Shown here: one piece after another, positions 1 through 5,221 of the stretch
How positions within the stretch are numbered: the first letter of the stretch is position 1
Layout: each line of letters opens with the position of its first letter
NCBI GenBank assembly: GCA_027295745.1
Contig: JAPUKI010000346.1
Location: 1 to 5,221 of the forward strand
Direction of reading: 5' to 3'
DNA length: 5,221 bases
Source: Acidobacteriota bacterium
Lineage (GTDB): Bacteria; Acidobacteriota; UBA6911; RPQK01; JADFOI01
The notes under the pieces: generated by a model
Told to the model about the DNA's origin: nothing
Seen by the model: only the letters and a program-made list of their open reading frames with translations
Database searches by the model: none
Program-made: the position numbers and the translations under genes

Positions 1-844
1 CGATGTTGGGATTTTCCACGATGATTGGATTCCCTTTCCATTCCCGGGGTCCATAGCCAGAGCGCATCAGCAGCAGCGGGGTATTCATGTATCCGCCTGA
101 GACGATGATTTTATCGGCCGCAATTTCGTAGTCAGTGCCTCCTGTCCTACAGTGGAGGCTGCGCGCAATCCCTCGCTCCCCTTTGGCATCGATCTGGATC
201 TTCTCCACATAGGTGTCTGGAATAATGTCCACTCCATTTGCCTCGGCCACCGGAATATAGGTCACCATAGTGCTGGCACGCGAATCGTATTTGCACATCA
301 TGGGGCTATTGCAAAAGCCGCAATAGATACAATTCCGGCGCGCTCCCTCTTGCCGCTGGGGAGCATAGCCCATCTTCTTGGCGACATTATAAAAGAGCCG
401 GTTGCCTTCGGTGTCGATCTGGTCCGGATATTTATGGACGTTGAATTCGCGGCGGATTTCAGCCACTGCACTGCGAAGGTTGTCTTCGCTCCAGTCCACC
501 CCGGTCTCCCGTTGCCAGTGCAGATAATCGACAGGGAAAGGGAGAAAGGCCTGGGCACCCCAGTGGAGCGAACTTCCGCCCACGATTTTGGCCAGGCTCC
601 GATCATTGTTCCAGAGGTAGGTCCCAGCGTAGCCGTCCTCCAGATTGGTAAACATTTGGCGCCGCAGGGGGGAACCGTAGCCGGGTCGAGGGGCACCCTT
701 AAAATAAGGTCCAGCCTCAATCAGTGCGACTTTAAGTCGATCTCCCGTTTGGGGATTGACTCCTTTTTCTGCGATTTTAGCGGCCAGAATGGGTCCGGAG
801 AAACCGGCACCCACTATCGCCACATCGTACTTTGCCTCAGGCAT
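1..844 (-). CDS. GMC-family FAD-dependent oxidoreductase, N-terminal part (runs off the left edge)
   Basis: Seen: 281 residues are encoded before the window ends, with no stop. The ATG at 844-842 follows a good ribosome site (AGGAAGG, 857-851). Residues 7-17 (VAIVGAGFSG core) form the Rossmann GxGxxG dinucleotide site, and Glu43 in LIEAG fits the FAD ribose contact. Residues 88-96 (VGGSSLHWG) match the GMC signature near the flavin. Residues 172-184 hold Cys172, Cys175, Cys178 and Cys184 (C-x2-C-x2-C-x5-C, containing CIYCGFC). Known: GMC enzymes oxidise alcohols or sugars through FAD. The gluconate 2-dehydrogenase branch carries a similar cysteine cluster and passes electrons to a membrane cytochrome c, often with a small Tat-exported subunit. 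Inferred: a dehydrogenase rather than an oxidase, possibly with an Fe-S cluster. No N-terminal signal peptide is visible, so export would need a partner subunit. The C-terminal substrate domain with the catalytic His lies outside the window, so the substrate is unknown. It is the last gene of the visible operon, 48 bases after the amidase-like gene. Confidence 0.9.
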   Translation of the reverse strand, partial: MPEAKYDVAIVGAGFSGPILAAKIAEKGVNPQTGDRLKVALIEAGPYFKGAPRPGYGSPLRRQMFTNLEDGYAGTYLWNNDRSLAKIVGGSSLHWGAQAFLPFPVDYLHWQRETGVDWSEDNLRSAVAEIRREFNVHKYPDQIDTEGNRLFYNVAKKMGYAPQRQEGARRNCIYCGFCNSPMMCKYDSRASTMVTYIPVAEANGVDIIPDTYVEKIQIDAKGERGIARSLHCRTGGTDYEIAADKIIVSGGYMNTPLLLMRSGYGPREWKGNPIIVENPNI

Positions 845-846
845 GG

Positions 847-865
847 TGAACCTTCCTGTTCGTTA
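847..865 (-). promoter_or_regulatory. Ribosome binding site of the GMC oxidoreductase gene
   Basis: The minus strand reads TAAC, five bases, GGAAGGTTCA, two bases, then ATG. The AGGAAGG core lies about six bases before the ATG and fixes the start at 844. The same arrangement precedes the next gene upstream (1648-1666). Confidence 0.75.
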
Positions 866-892
866 GAGAATTAGCGAGTGTTTGTTTCTTTG

Positions 893-1645
893 TCACACCA
901 CAGTAGCCATTACGGCCTCTGTCCAATCTGGGAAAAGGTCCTCTGACAAACCCAGAATGTAGTTAATGATCTCTTTGGAGGAGACCACGTTGGCATATTT
1001 TTGGTTCATATCAAAGAGGTTGACAGCATGAGAAGCCTGTCCTCGATCGAAGGTACAGTCTTCAATCACCGCAACACGATAGCCGTGAGAGAAGGCGTCG
1101 ATCACAGTGCTTCGAACACAACCACTGGTTGTGGTACCGCAACACAAGAGTTGATCGACACCGAGGGTGATCAGGTACTGTAACAGAGGCGTGCCGAAAA
1201 ATGCGCTCGGTTTCTTCTTGCGAATGCACACTTCCCCGGGCTGGGGTGCAATCAGGTCGGGAATGTCATTGGCCTGGAGCTTTGTCTCCTGTGAACTTCC
1301 TCGCCACTGATCCACGCGCCTATTTTTGACGCCCCAGGAGTGTTGATCCAGGAACGGATGTTTCTGATCACCGGTGGTGTAGAGAATGGGCAGACATTTT
1401 CTCCGCGCTGCTTCCAGCACCGGAACCAGCTTCTCCATCGCCTGCCAGCCTTCCTCACCACAGCTGTTGGGAAACTTAACGATAGAATCTAAGATTTCCT
1501 CTGCACGGTCGCCCACGAAGCCGAAGTTGACGTCGATGATCAGAAGCGCAGGCCGACCCTTCAGCTCGGCCTCGCGCCCGTACCCGGCAGCCTCAAAAAC
1601 CCTCTTGTCCCTTTCCGTCAGGAAGACGTCCCAAATCCTTGACAT
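893..1645 (-). CDS. Isochorismatase-superfamily cysteine hydrolase (N-carbamoylsarcosine amidase / maleamate amidohydrolase type)
   Basis: Seen: 250 residues, complete, with ATG at 1645-1643 and a GGAGGGAAGG ribosome site. The catalytic triad of the family is present. Asp38 lies in ALLIIDVNFGF. A lysine lies in the KKKPSAFFGT stretch, Lys143 being the best match by its spacing to Ser147. The nucleophile Cys176 lies in GTTTSGCVRS, whose preceding TTSG is the usual cis-peptide and oxyanion region. The N-terminal stretch with AAGYGRE and the late FDRGQASHAVNLFDMNQKYANVV segment resemble N-carbamoylsarcosine amidase and maleamate amidohydrolase more than true isochorismatases or nicotinamidases. 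Known: these enzymes hydrolyse small amides or ureides, releasing ammonia through a thioester intermediate. Inferred: a cytoplasmic amidase, since no signal peptide is seen. It starts 25 bases after the stop of the exported NicX/M29-like gene, so the two are probably co-transcribed. The exact substrate is not determinable. Arylamidase or another ureide hydrolase are alternatives. Confidence 0.92.
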   Translation of the reverse strand: MSRIWDVFLTERDKRVFEAAGYGREAELKGRPALLIIDVNFGFVGDRAEEILDSIVKFPNSCGEEGWQAMEKLVPVLEAARRKCLPILYTTGDQKHPFLDQHSWGVKNRRVDQWRGSSQETKLQANDIPDLIAPQPGEVCIRKKKPSAFFGTPLLQYLITLGVDQLLCCGTTTSGCVRSTVIDAFSHGYRVAVIEDCTFDRGQASHAVNLFDMNQKYANVVSSKEIINYILGLSEDLFPDWTEAVMATVV

Positions 1646-1647
1646 CC

Positions 1648-1666
1648 TGAACCTTCCCTCCGGTTA
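1648..1666 (-). promoter_or_regulatory. Ribosome binding site of the cysteine hydrolase gene
   Basis: The minus strand reads TAAC, CGGAG, GGAAGGTTCA, two bases, then ATG at 1645. The GGAGGGAAGG purine tract supports this start. The site sits inside the 25-base gap after the preceding gene's stop, which fits translation from a shared messenger. Confidence 0.75.
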
Positions 1667-1670
1667 ATTC

Positions 1671-3029
1671 CTAATCGTTTTCATAGGGAGGAAATATAAC
1701 CCGCCCCCCCGGTTCCTCAAATTCGGGAATCCAATCCTCTCGCAACAGTTCGTCCGGATCTCCATACTTGGCTGCAGCTCGCCGTACTTCCGGATCATCC
1801 AGCACTGTCAGATGTCCACGATCCACCAGCGGTACGCCATCAACCTCGAAGGTGGGATAGTAGAAGAAGTTCATATCGCGGTGGTTGGACGGAAGGGTGG
1901 GGACCTCATCGGAAACCCGGTTGAAGCGATCCGTTCCAAAGGCCATATGAAGCATTCCGGAGCGTCTTCGAATCGGGCCGGCGGGACCCACTTTGGGATT
2001 CGTTCCCAAGGCAATCTCTTCCATCCATCCAATGCCGGGCCCAGGATAGTAGCCGGGAAACTGGATATTCTTGAAGCGCTCCAGAGCCGTTTTGATGTTT
2101 TCTCCTGCCACTCCGCCGCCTTCAACACGATTCACCGCTCCATTTTCCACATACAATCTGATGGTGGGAATCAAGCCAACTTGCTGGGTCACCATCACAC
2201 CGTTGGCATCAGGAGTAGCCGAAAGATAGGGCTCGGTGTCAGGATGAACCTCATGAGCAATGGGCCGATCCAGGGCATGCTCGCCATAAGTGGACATCCC
2301 GCGAGTCTCCTTAAAACGCTCACGGTTGGTATCGTCCAGGGTAAAGGTCAGATCCGTCCCTAAAGGATCGGTGACGTGAATCGTTGTACCATAGATATAC
2401 CTCTGCCAGGTCTTCACGGCGATCATTTCCAGCAATTCATCGGGGTAGCTCACGGCCGCCGAAGCCAATTGTTCAGCCCTTGACCAATCGATGCTGGAGG
2501 AACGAATATTCAAATTCTTGCCAACCTGCCCGTAGTGAGTTCCTCGTGCTTGAAAACCCAGAACCATGTCGTAATCTTCAATCATGCTGGCAAGCCAGCT
2601 GGGCACCACTCGGGAAATCAATCCCCGAACAGCCATATAGTTGGTCGGATCAAAATCCTCGTAGTTTATGTTTTCACGGATCGGCCGAGTCAGCGTGGCA
2701 CCCAGGTTTCTCGCGATGACATCCGTGGTCACTCCCATTTCCTGGGCCGCAATGGCAAGTGCCTGCACCACCAGCGGATCCATTCGACCAGCCACGATCA
2801 GGAGTTTTTCTCCTTCCTTGAGGCCCAGTCCGTATTGGGCGCCAATCAACCAACTCCAGGGGCGGCGGACCAAGATACGCGCGTTGGGTAACAACTGCTC
2901 CACGTTTGTCACTCGGTACCGTTTGGGTGATCGAGGAGCCTCCAGATCTGAACTCTGCGCGGCCAACTCGCCGAAGCAGAGCACCGCACTGAACAGCATT
3001 ACTGCCATTGCTGAAAAGAACCTTTTCAT
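1671..3029 (-). CDS. Exported M29 aminopeptidase / 2,5-dihydroxypyridine dioxygenase (AmpS/NicX-fold) family protein with metal site retained
   Basis: Seen: 452 residues from the ATG at 3029-3027. This start is preferred over an in-frame ATG five codons earlier because the GGGAGGAAG ribosome site (3042-3034) lies just before it and covers the earlier ATG. Residues 1 to about 25 form a Sec signal peptide: Lys-Arg, a hydrophobic core, then ELAAQS at the likely cleavage site. The first domain has EGEKLLIVAG near residues 72-81. The second has GTDLTF (224-229), EGGGVAG (304-310), Glu338 in EEIALGTNPKV, His361 in GMLHMAFG, and His383-Arg-Asp385 followed by a VDG turn. Known: His, His-x-Asp are the Fe(II) ligands in NicX, and the equivalent residues bind metal in M29 peptidases. 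M29 enzymes also need extra glutamates. One of these seems replaced here by an arginine run before His361. Inferred: a secreted mononuclear metalloenzyme, nearer NicX in its ligand set, with unknown substrate. NicX itself is cytoplasmic, so the export is odd. A C-terminal LLREDWIP element and a 17-residue tail follow. Confidence 0.8.
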   Translation of the reverse strand: MKRFFSAMAVMLFSAVLCFGELAAQSSDLEAPRSPKRYRVTNVEQLLPNARILVRRPWSWLIGAQYGLGLKEGEKLLIVAGRMDPLVVQALAIAAQEMGVTTDVIARNLGATLTRPIRENINYEDFDPTNYMAVRGLISRVVPSWLASMIEDYDMVLGFQARGTHYGQVGKNLNIRSSSIDWSRAEQLASAAVSYPDELLEMIAVKTWQRYIYGTTIHVTDPLGTDLTFTLDDTNRERFKETRGMSTYGEHALDRPIAHEVHPDTEPYLSATPDANGVMVTQQVGLIPTIRLYVENGAVNRVEGGGVAGENIKTALERFKNIQFPGYYPGPGIGWMEEIALGTNPKVGPAGPIRRRSGMLHMAFGTDRFNRVSDEVPTLPSNHRDMNFFYYPTFEVDGVPLVDRGHLTVLDDPEVRRAAAKYGDPDELLREDWIPEFEEPGGRVIFPPYEND

Positions 3030-3033
3030 GACA

Positions 3034-3042
3034 CTTCCTCCC
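3034..3042 (-). promoter_or_regulatory. Ribosome binding site deciding the start of the exported NicX/M29-like gene
   Basis: GGGAGGAAG on the minus strand; its GGAGG core lies seven bases before the ATG at 3029. No comparable purine tract precedes the alternative ATG at 3044, so the shorter protein beginning MKRFF is preferred. It also gives a textbook signal peptide. Confidence 0.8.
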
Positions 3043-3091
3043 ATGTAATAATTTTGCGTTGAACCATCCTACTGTCCTCGGGCAATCGATG

Positions 3092-3110
3092 CAAGGACTC
3101 TTTTTCCTTG
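3092..3110 (-). other. Small inverted repeat between the two M29/NicX-like genes
   Basis: CAAGGA and TCCTTG form a perfect six-base inverted repeat around a seven-base loop, 11 bases after the stop of the two-module gene. No T tract follows the stem on the minus strand, so it is not a standard intrinsic terminator. It could be a weak RNA hairpin affecting processing or stability, or chance. The 92-base gap that holds it is the longest in the window and could also carry an internal promoter, but no convincing one was seen. Confidence 0.3.
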
Positions 3111-3121
3111 AGATACAGGCA

Positions 3122-5221
3122 TCATCTCTCTCCAAGGGAGGGGATCCAATCCTCTTGAAGCAAATCTTCCACTGATCCCAGTTGCTCAGCCAATTCCTGG
3201 ACCTCTTGATCATCCAGAGCTGTGAGATGGCCAAGGTCAATGATGATTCTTGGTCCACCTGCGTTCAGGAGGCCGAAGAACATAGCCAGGGGAAGACGTC
3301 CCTCGATCCCGGCCCAGGGCCCCAGCAAAACAGAAACCACCCCGGATCTTTGGGTGGCTGCATAGTGAGACCACAGCAGAGAAGAAAATCCGCTCACTTC
3401 ACCTGGAAGAGGAAAGACCTTCGGGTTCACCCCGAAACTCAATTCAGTAAACCCTCCCTGGGCAGTCGCCGTCCTGACCGCCTCGGTGAGCCGGGCGCTC
3501 CCATCCAGTTCCACGACCTGGCTCTCACCGATGTGAATCTCTGTGCGTGGCACCCTCCCCGTGAAGAAGTTGGAGGTGACGATGATTCCCTCCACACCCC
3601 TGTTTGTGGGAACCAGCCGGAAACGGATGTTGCCGGGAAATACGGACCAGTTCCTGGCAGAGGGACTTCGCACCACCTCGTAATCGTAAATCAAGCTGGT
3701 TCCGATGTTGTTGGACAGAATGATGGTGTTCTCTGCTTGCAGTTCTTCCTCCACTTTCCGCCCGATGAGCTCCAGAAGTTGGGGAGGGTAGGTGGCCCAT
3801 TTTGAGGTGAGCAATTCGGAGATGGCGACCACCCCAACCCAACGGGTGCCGATACTTTCCAGCCAGGAGTCCATGTCCTGACCGTCTACTGTGAGTTGGG
3901 GGAGATGAAAATAGGCTGGAGAAAGAACGCAATCGGCCTCTTCAATAGCCTGTTTCAGCTCAGCGGAAAAGTTGCGCGAGACTGCCTGCTGAAGCAGGGA
4001 AAGAGCTTCCGTGTCCGCCTCAGGCACCTGTGTGCTGATCGTTCTCACCTGAGCGTCGGTTTCTGCAAGCGCTGCCTCCAGCCCTTCCAAAATCAGCACC
4101 GGGACCGAATCGTCGGTGATGATCAGCACCTTTTCATCCCCGCTGATTCTGGCCACATCCTGGATAAGAATTTCCAGAGCTGGCACAAGAGGATCGACTG
4201 TCGTGATGGGCTCAAAGGTCGGGACTCTGGGTTCCGGGAAAGTCCCCGGTAAAACCGTGCACTGGATCACCAGGAGTTCCGTTCCTCCCAGCGCTTCCGC
4301 CAGTTGGAGCACCTCCGGGTCTTTGAGGGCCATAGGGTAGCCCTCCCGAAAAACCTCTTCGCCGTCTGCCCAAACCGAAGGAAAATAAACCTGAAGAAAG
4401 AAAGACTGTGAAGGATCCTCGCCCCAGAAACCAATACGCATGGCACCCGCTCTCCCGGCGCTGGACAACTGATTGTGGAGCGCGGCGGAACCTGTCAAGG
4501 GCTTGGGAAGACGCACCGATCTGGGATGCAGGGCCCAACCGACCGTTCGCAGCTGGAAAGACTCCCGATTCTCTACCTTCAGCAGCTCTCCAATTTCTCC
4601 ACCTCCCTGAAGCGAAACCACGCGGCCAGCTTCTATGCCCATTCGCAGCAGAGGCATAAAGCCGGTGGAGATTCCGTGACTGACAACCGATCCACGCGTG
4701 TCGTCCCCGGGTGTGACCTGCACCGTGGCGTTATAGGGAAAAGCACGGGACGGAGCTGGTGGAGAATGGGTAACGTTCCCAGGCGTGAAGGTGAGATCTG
4801 TGCCGGCAAGATCGGTGACCCGGATGGTCTTTGCCTGGCGGAGCTGCAGCGCTACTTTTTCGGCCAGCAGATCGATGATCTCGGGGGGGTAAAGAGCCCC
4901 CGGGGCAGCCAGCAGTTCGGGAACAGCCGTCACCGAAATGAAACGGAGTCGGCCGCTCTCAATCTGTCCGGAGAGGAGCGGCTCCTTCAGAAACTCAGGA
5001 TTGACATAAGCCAGAGCCAAAACCACATCAGCTGTGCGGACTTCATCCCAGGTCTCTGGCGGCCACCAGTTTCTCCAGTGCAATTCCTGTAATAATGTGA
5101 CCGTGTCTGAGGTGGGCGAGAGAGGAATGGAATGCATCCGGACCTCCGCCCTCTTCTCGCGAGCAGCCTGCTCAAACACCTGTGGCAGCAAGGGATGGAT
5201 GCTGGAATCCGAGAGGATTAA
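3122..5221 (-). CDS. Two-module AmpS/NicX-fold protein lacking metal ligands, probable pseudoenzyme (start beyond the right edge)
   Basis: Seen: 699 residues are encoded before the stop at 3124-3122, and the frame stays open to the right edge. A TTG at 5191 is not the likely start, because the ten codons upstream (LILSDSSIHP) continue the first strand of the fold, matching KLLIVAGRMDP in the next gene. By that match roughly 60 to 75 residues, including any signal peptide, are missing. Two modules follow one another. Module A (about 1-320) has AGTDLTF at 139-145; module B (about 342-699) has the decayed form GTSLIY at 507-512 and GVNPKV at 597-602. Aligned to the neighbouring single-module protein, the metal His becomes Arg262 in A and Ser630 in B, and His-x-Asp becomes Gln272/Phe274 in A and Arg642/Pro644 in B. 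The loop between these sites is 10-12 residues shorter. Inferred: catalytically dead in the usual sense, with a binding, scaffold or regulatory role, perhaps as partner of the downstream enzyme. Module B ends in LLQEDWIP like that enzyme. Confidence 0.82.
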   Translation of the reverse strand, partial: LILSDSSIHPLLPQVFEQAAREKRAEVRMHSIPLSPTSDTVTLLQELHWRNWWPPETWDEVRTADVVLALAYVNPEFLKEPLLSGQIESGRLRFISVTAVPELLAAPGALYPPEIIDLLAEKVALQLRQAKTIRVTDLAGTDLTFTPGNVTHSPPAPSRAFPYNATVQVTPGDDTRGSVVSHGISTGFMPLLRMGIEAGRVVSLQGGGEIGELLKVENRESFQLRTVGWALHPRSVRLPKPLTGSAALHNQLSSAGRAGAMRIGFWGEDPSQSFFLQVYFPSVWADGEEVFREGYPMALKDPEVLQLAEALGGTELLVIQCTVLPGTFPEPRVPTFEPITTVDPLVPALEILIQDVARISGDEKVLIITDDSVPVLILEGLEAALAETDAQVRTISTQVPEADTEALSLLQQAVSRNFSAELKQAIEEADCVLSPAYFHLPQLTVDGQDMDSWLESIGTRWVGVVAISELLTSKWATYPPQLLELIGRKVEEELQAENTIILSNNIGTSLIYDYEVVRSPSARNWSVFPGNIRFRLVPTNRGVEGIIVTSNFFTGRVPRTEIHIGESQVVELDGSARLTEAVRTATAQGGFTELSFGVNPKVFPLPGEVSGFSSLLWSHYAATQRSGVVSVLLGPWAGIEGRLPLAMFFGLLNAGGPRIIIDLGHLTALDDQEVQELAEQLGSVEDLLQEDWIPSLGER
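3125..4198 (-). repeat. Module B, second AmpS/NicX-like copy within the two-module gene
   Basis: This copy reads GDEKVLIITDD, ADCVLSPAYFHLPQL, YPPQLLELIGRKV, then IILSNNIGTSLIY. It keeps Glu593 before FGVNPKV, as in the exported neighbour, but the downstream His and His-x-Asp are replaced. From LTALDDQEV to EDWIP, 16 of 29 residues are identical to the exported neighbour, so module B and that gene share a closer C-terminal ending than module A does. Confidence 0.75.
4262..5221 (-). repeat. Module A, first AmpS/NicX-like copy within the two-module gene
   Basis: This copy reads ADVVLALAYVNPEF, then YPPEIIDLLAEKV, then IRVTDLAGTDLTF, the same order as in module B and in the neighbouring gene. 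It ends with a VWADGEEV turn and ALKDPEV, aligning without gaps to the VDGVPLV to DDPEV stretch of the single-module protein. It keeps GTDLTF intact but has no metal ligands, and a Thr stands where the conserved Glu before GTNPKV is expected. It lacks the EDWIP ending and runs into a proline-rich linker (residues about 321-340). The left boundary is cut by the window. Confidence 0.75.

Noticed and set aside
152..874. Long plus-strand open frame (240 codons) opposite the GMC gene
   Set aside because: It lies wholly over the antisense of a gene with clear FAD and GMC motifs, its product shows no recognisable domain, and no other plus-strand gene supports it.
2942..3029. Lipoprotein signal (AVLC) in the exported protein
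   Set aside because: Leu before the Cys and Phe after it do not fit a lipobox, and a normal signal-peptidase I site follows at ELAAQS.
3046..3098. Possible internal promoter before the exported gene (TTGCAT, 17 bases, TAGGAT on the minus strand)
   Set aside because: The spacing is right but only three of six and four of six bases match the sigma-70 consensus, which is expected by chance at this length.
2674..3258. Minus-strand open frame (194 codons) bridging the two M29/NicX-like genes
   Set aside because: It overlaps both real genes in another frame, and the part over the gap has no motif. It is a by-product of codon composition.
4475..5092. Plus-strand open frame (205 codons) opposite the two-module gene
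   Set aside because: The minus-strand frame is supported by repeated fold landmarks. The plus-strand product is low in coherent secondary structure and has no family signature.
5189..5191. TTG start codon for the two-module gene
   Set aside because: The frame stays open upstream to the window edge and those codons encode the first strand of the fold, so the true start lies outside.
1..5221. CRISPR arrays, insertion sequences, tRNA or rRNA genes, attachment sites
   Set aside because: No regularly spaced repeats, transposase motifs, terminal inverted repeats or RNA-gene landmarks were seen. The window is almost fully occupied by the four genes.

Overview
The window holds four protein-coding genes, all on the minus strand and read from right to left, with short gaps of 92, 25 and 48 bases. 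This looks like part of one bacterial operon. Base composition appears moderately GC-rich (judged by eye, not counted). Shine-Dalgarno sites are strong, and one product has a Sec-type signal peptide, so a Gram-negative-like bacterium is plausible. I cannot name a taxon. No RNA gene, insertion sequence, CRISPR array or clear terminator was seen.

In transcription order: (1) 5221-3122, a large protein whose start lies beyond the right edge. It consists of two diverged copies of a module related to M29 aminopeptidases and 2,5-dihydroxypyridine dioxygenase (the AmpS/NicX fold). Both copies have lost the metal-binding His and His-x-Asp. (2) 3029-1671, a single-module exported relative that keeps these residues (His361, His383, Asp385). 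(3) 1645-893, a cysteine hydrolase of the isochorismatase superfamily, N-carbamoylsarcosine amidase/maleamate amidohydrolase type, with an intact Asp-Lys-Cys triad. (4) 844-1, the N-terminal half of a GMC-type FAD oxidoreductase with a four-cysteine motif of the gluconate-dehydrogenase kind. It runs off the left edge.

The most notable feature is the set of three related modules in two adjacent genes: one with a likely intact metal site, and two fused together with the site erased. This suggests an enzyme plus a pseudoenzyme partner. The neighbouring amidase and FAD dehydrogenase suggest a catabolic locus, possibly for an amide-containing or N-heterocyclic compound. The substrate cannot be read from the sequence.
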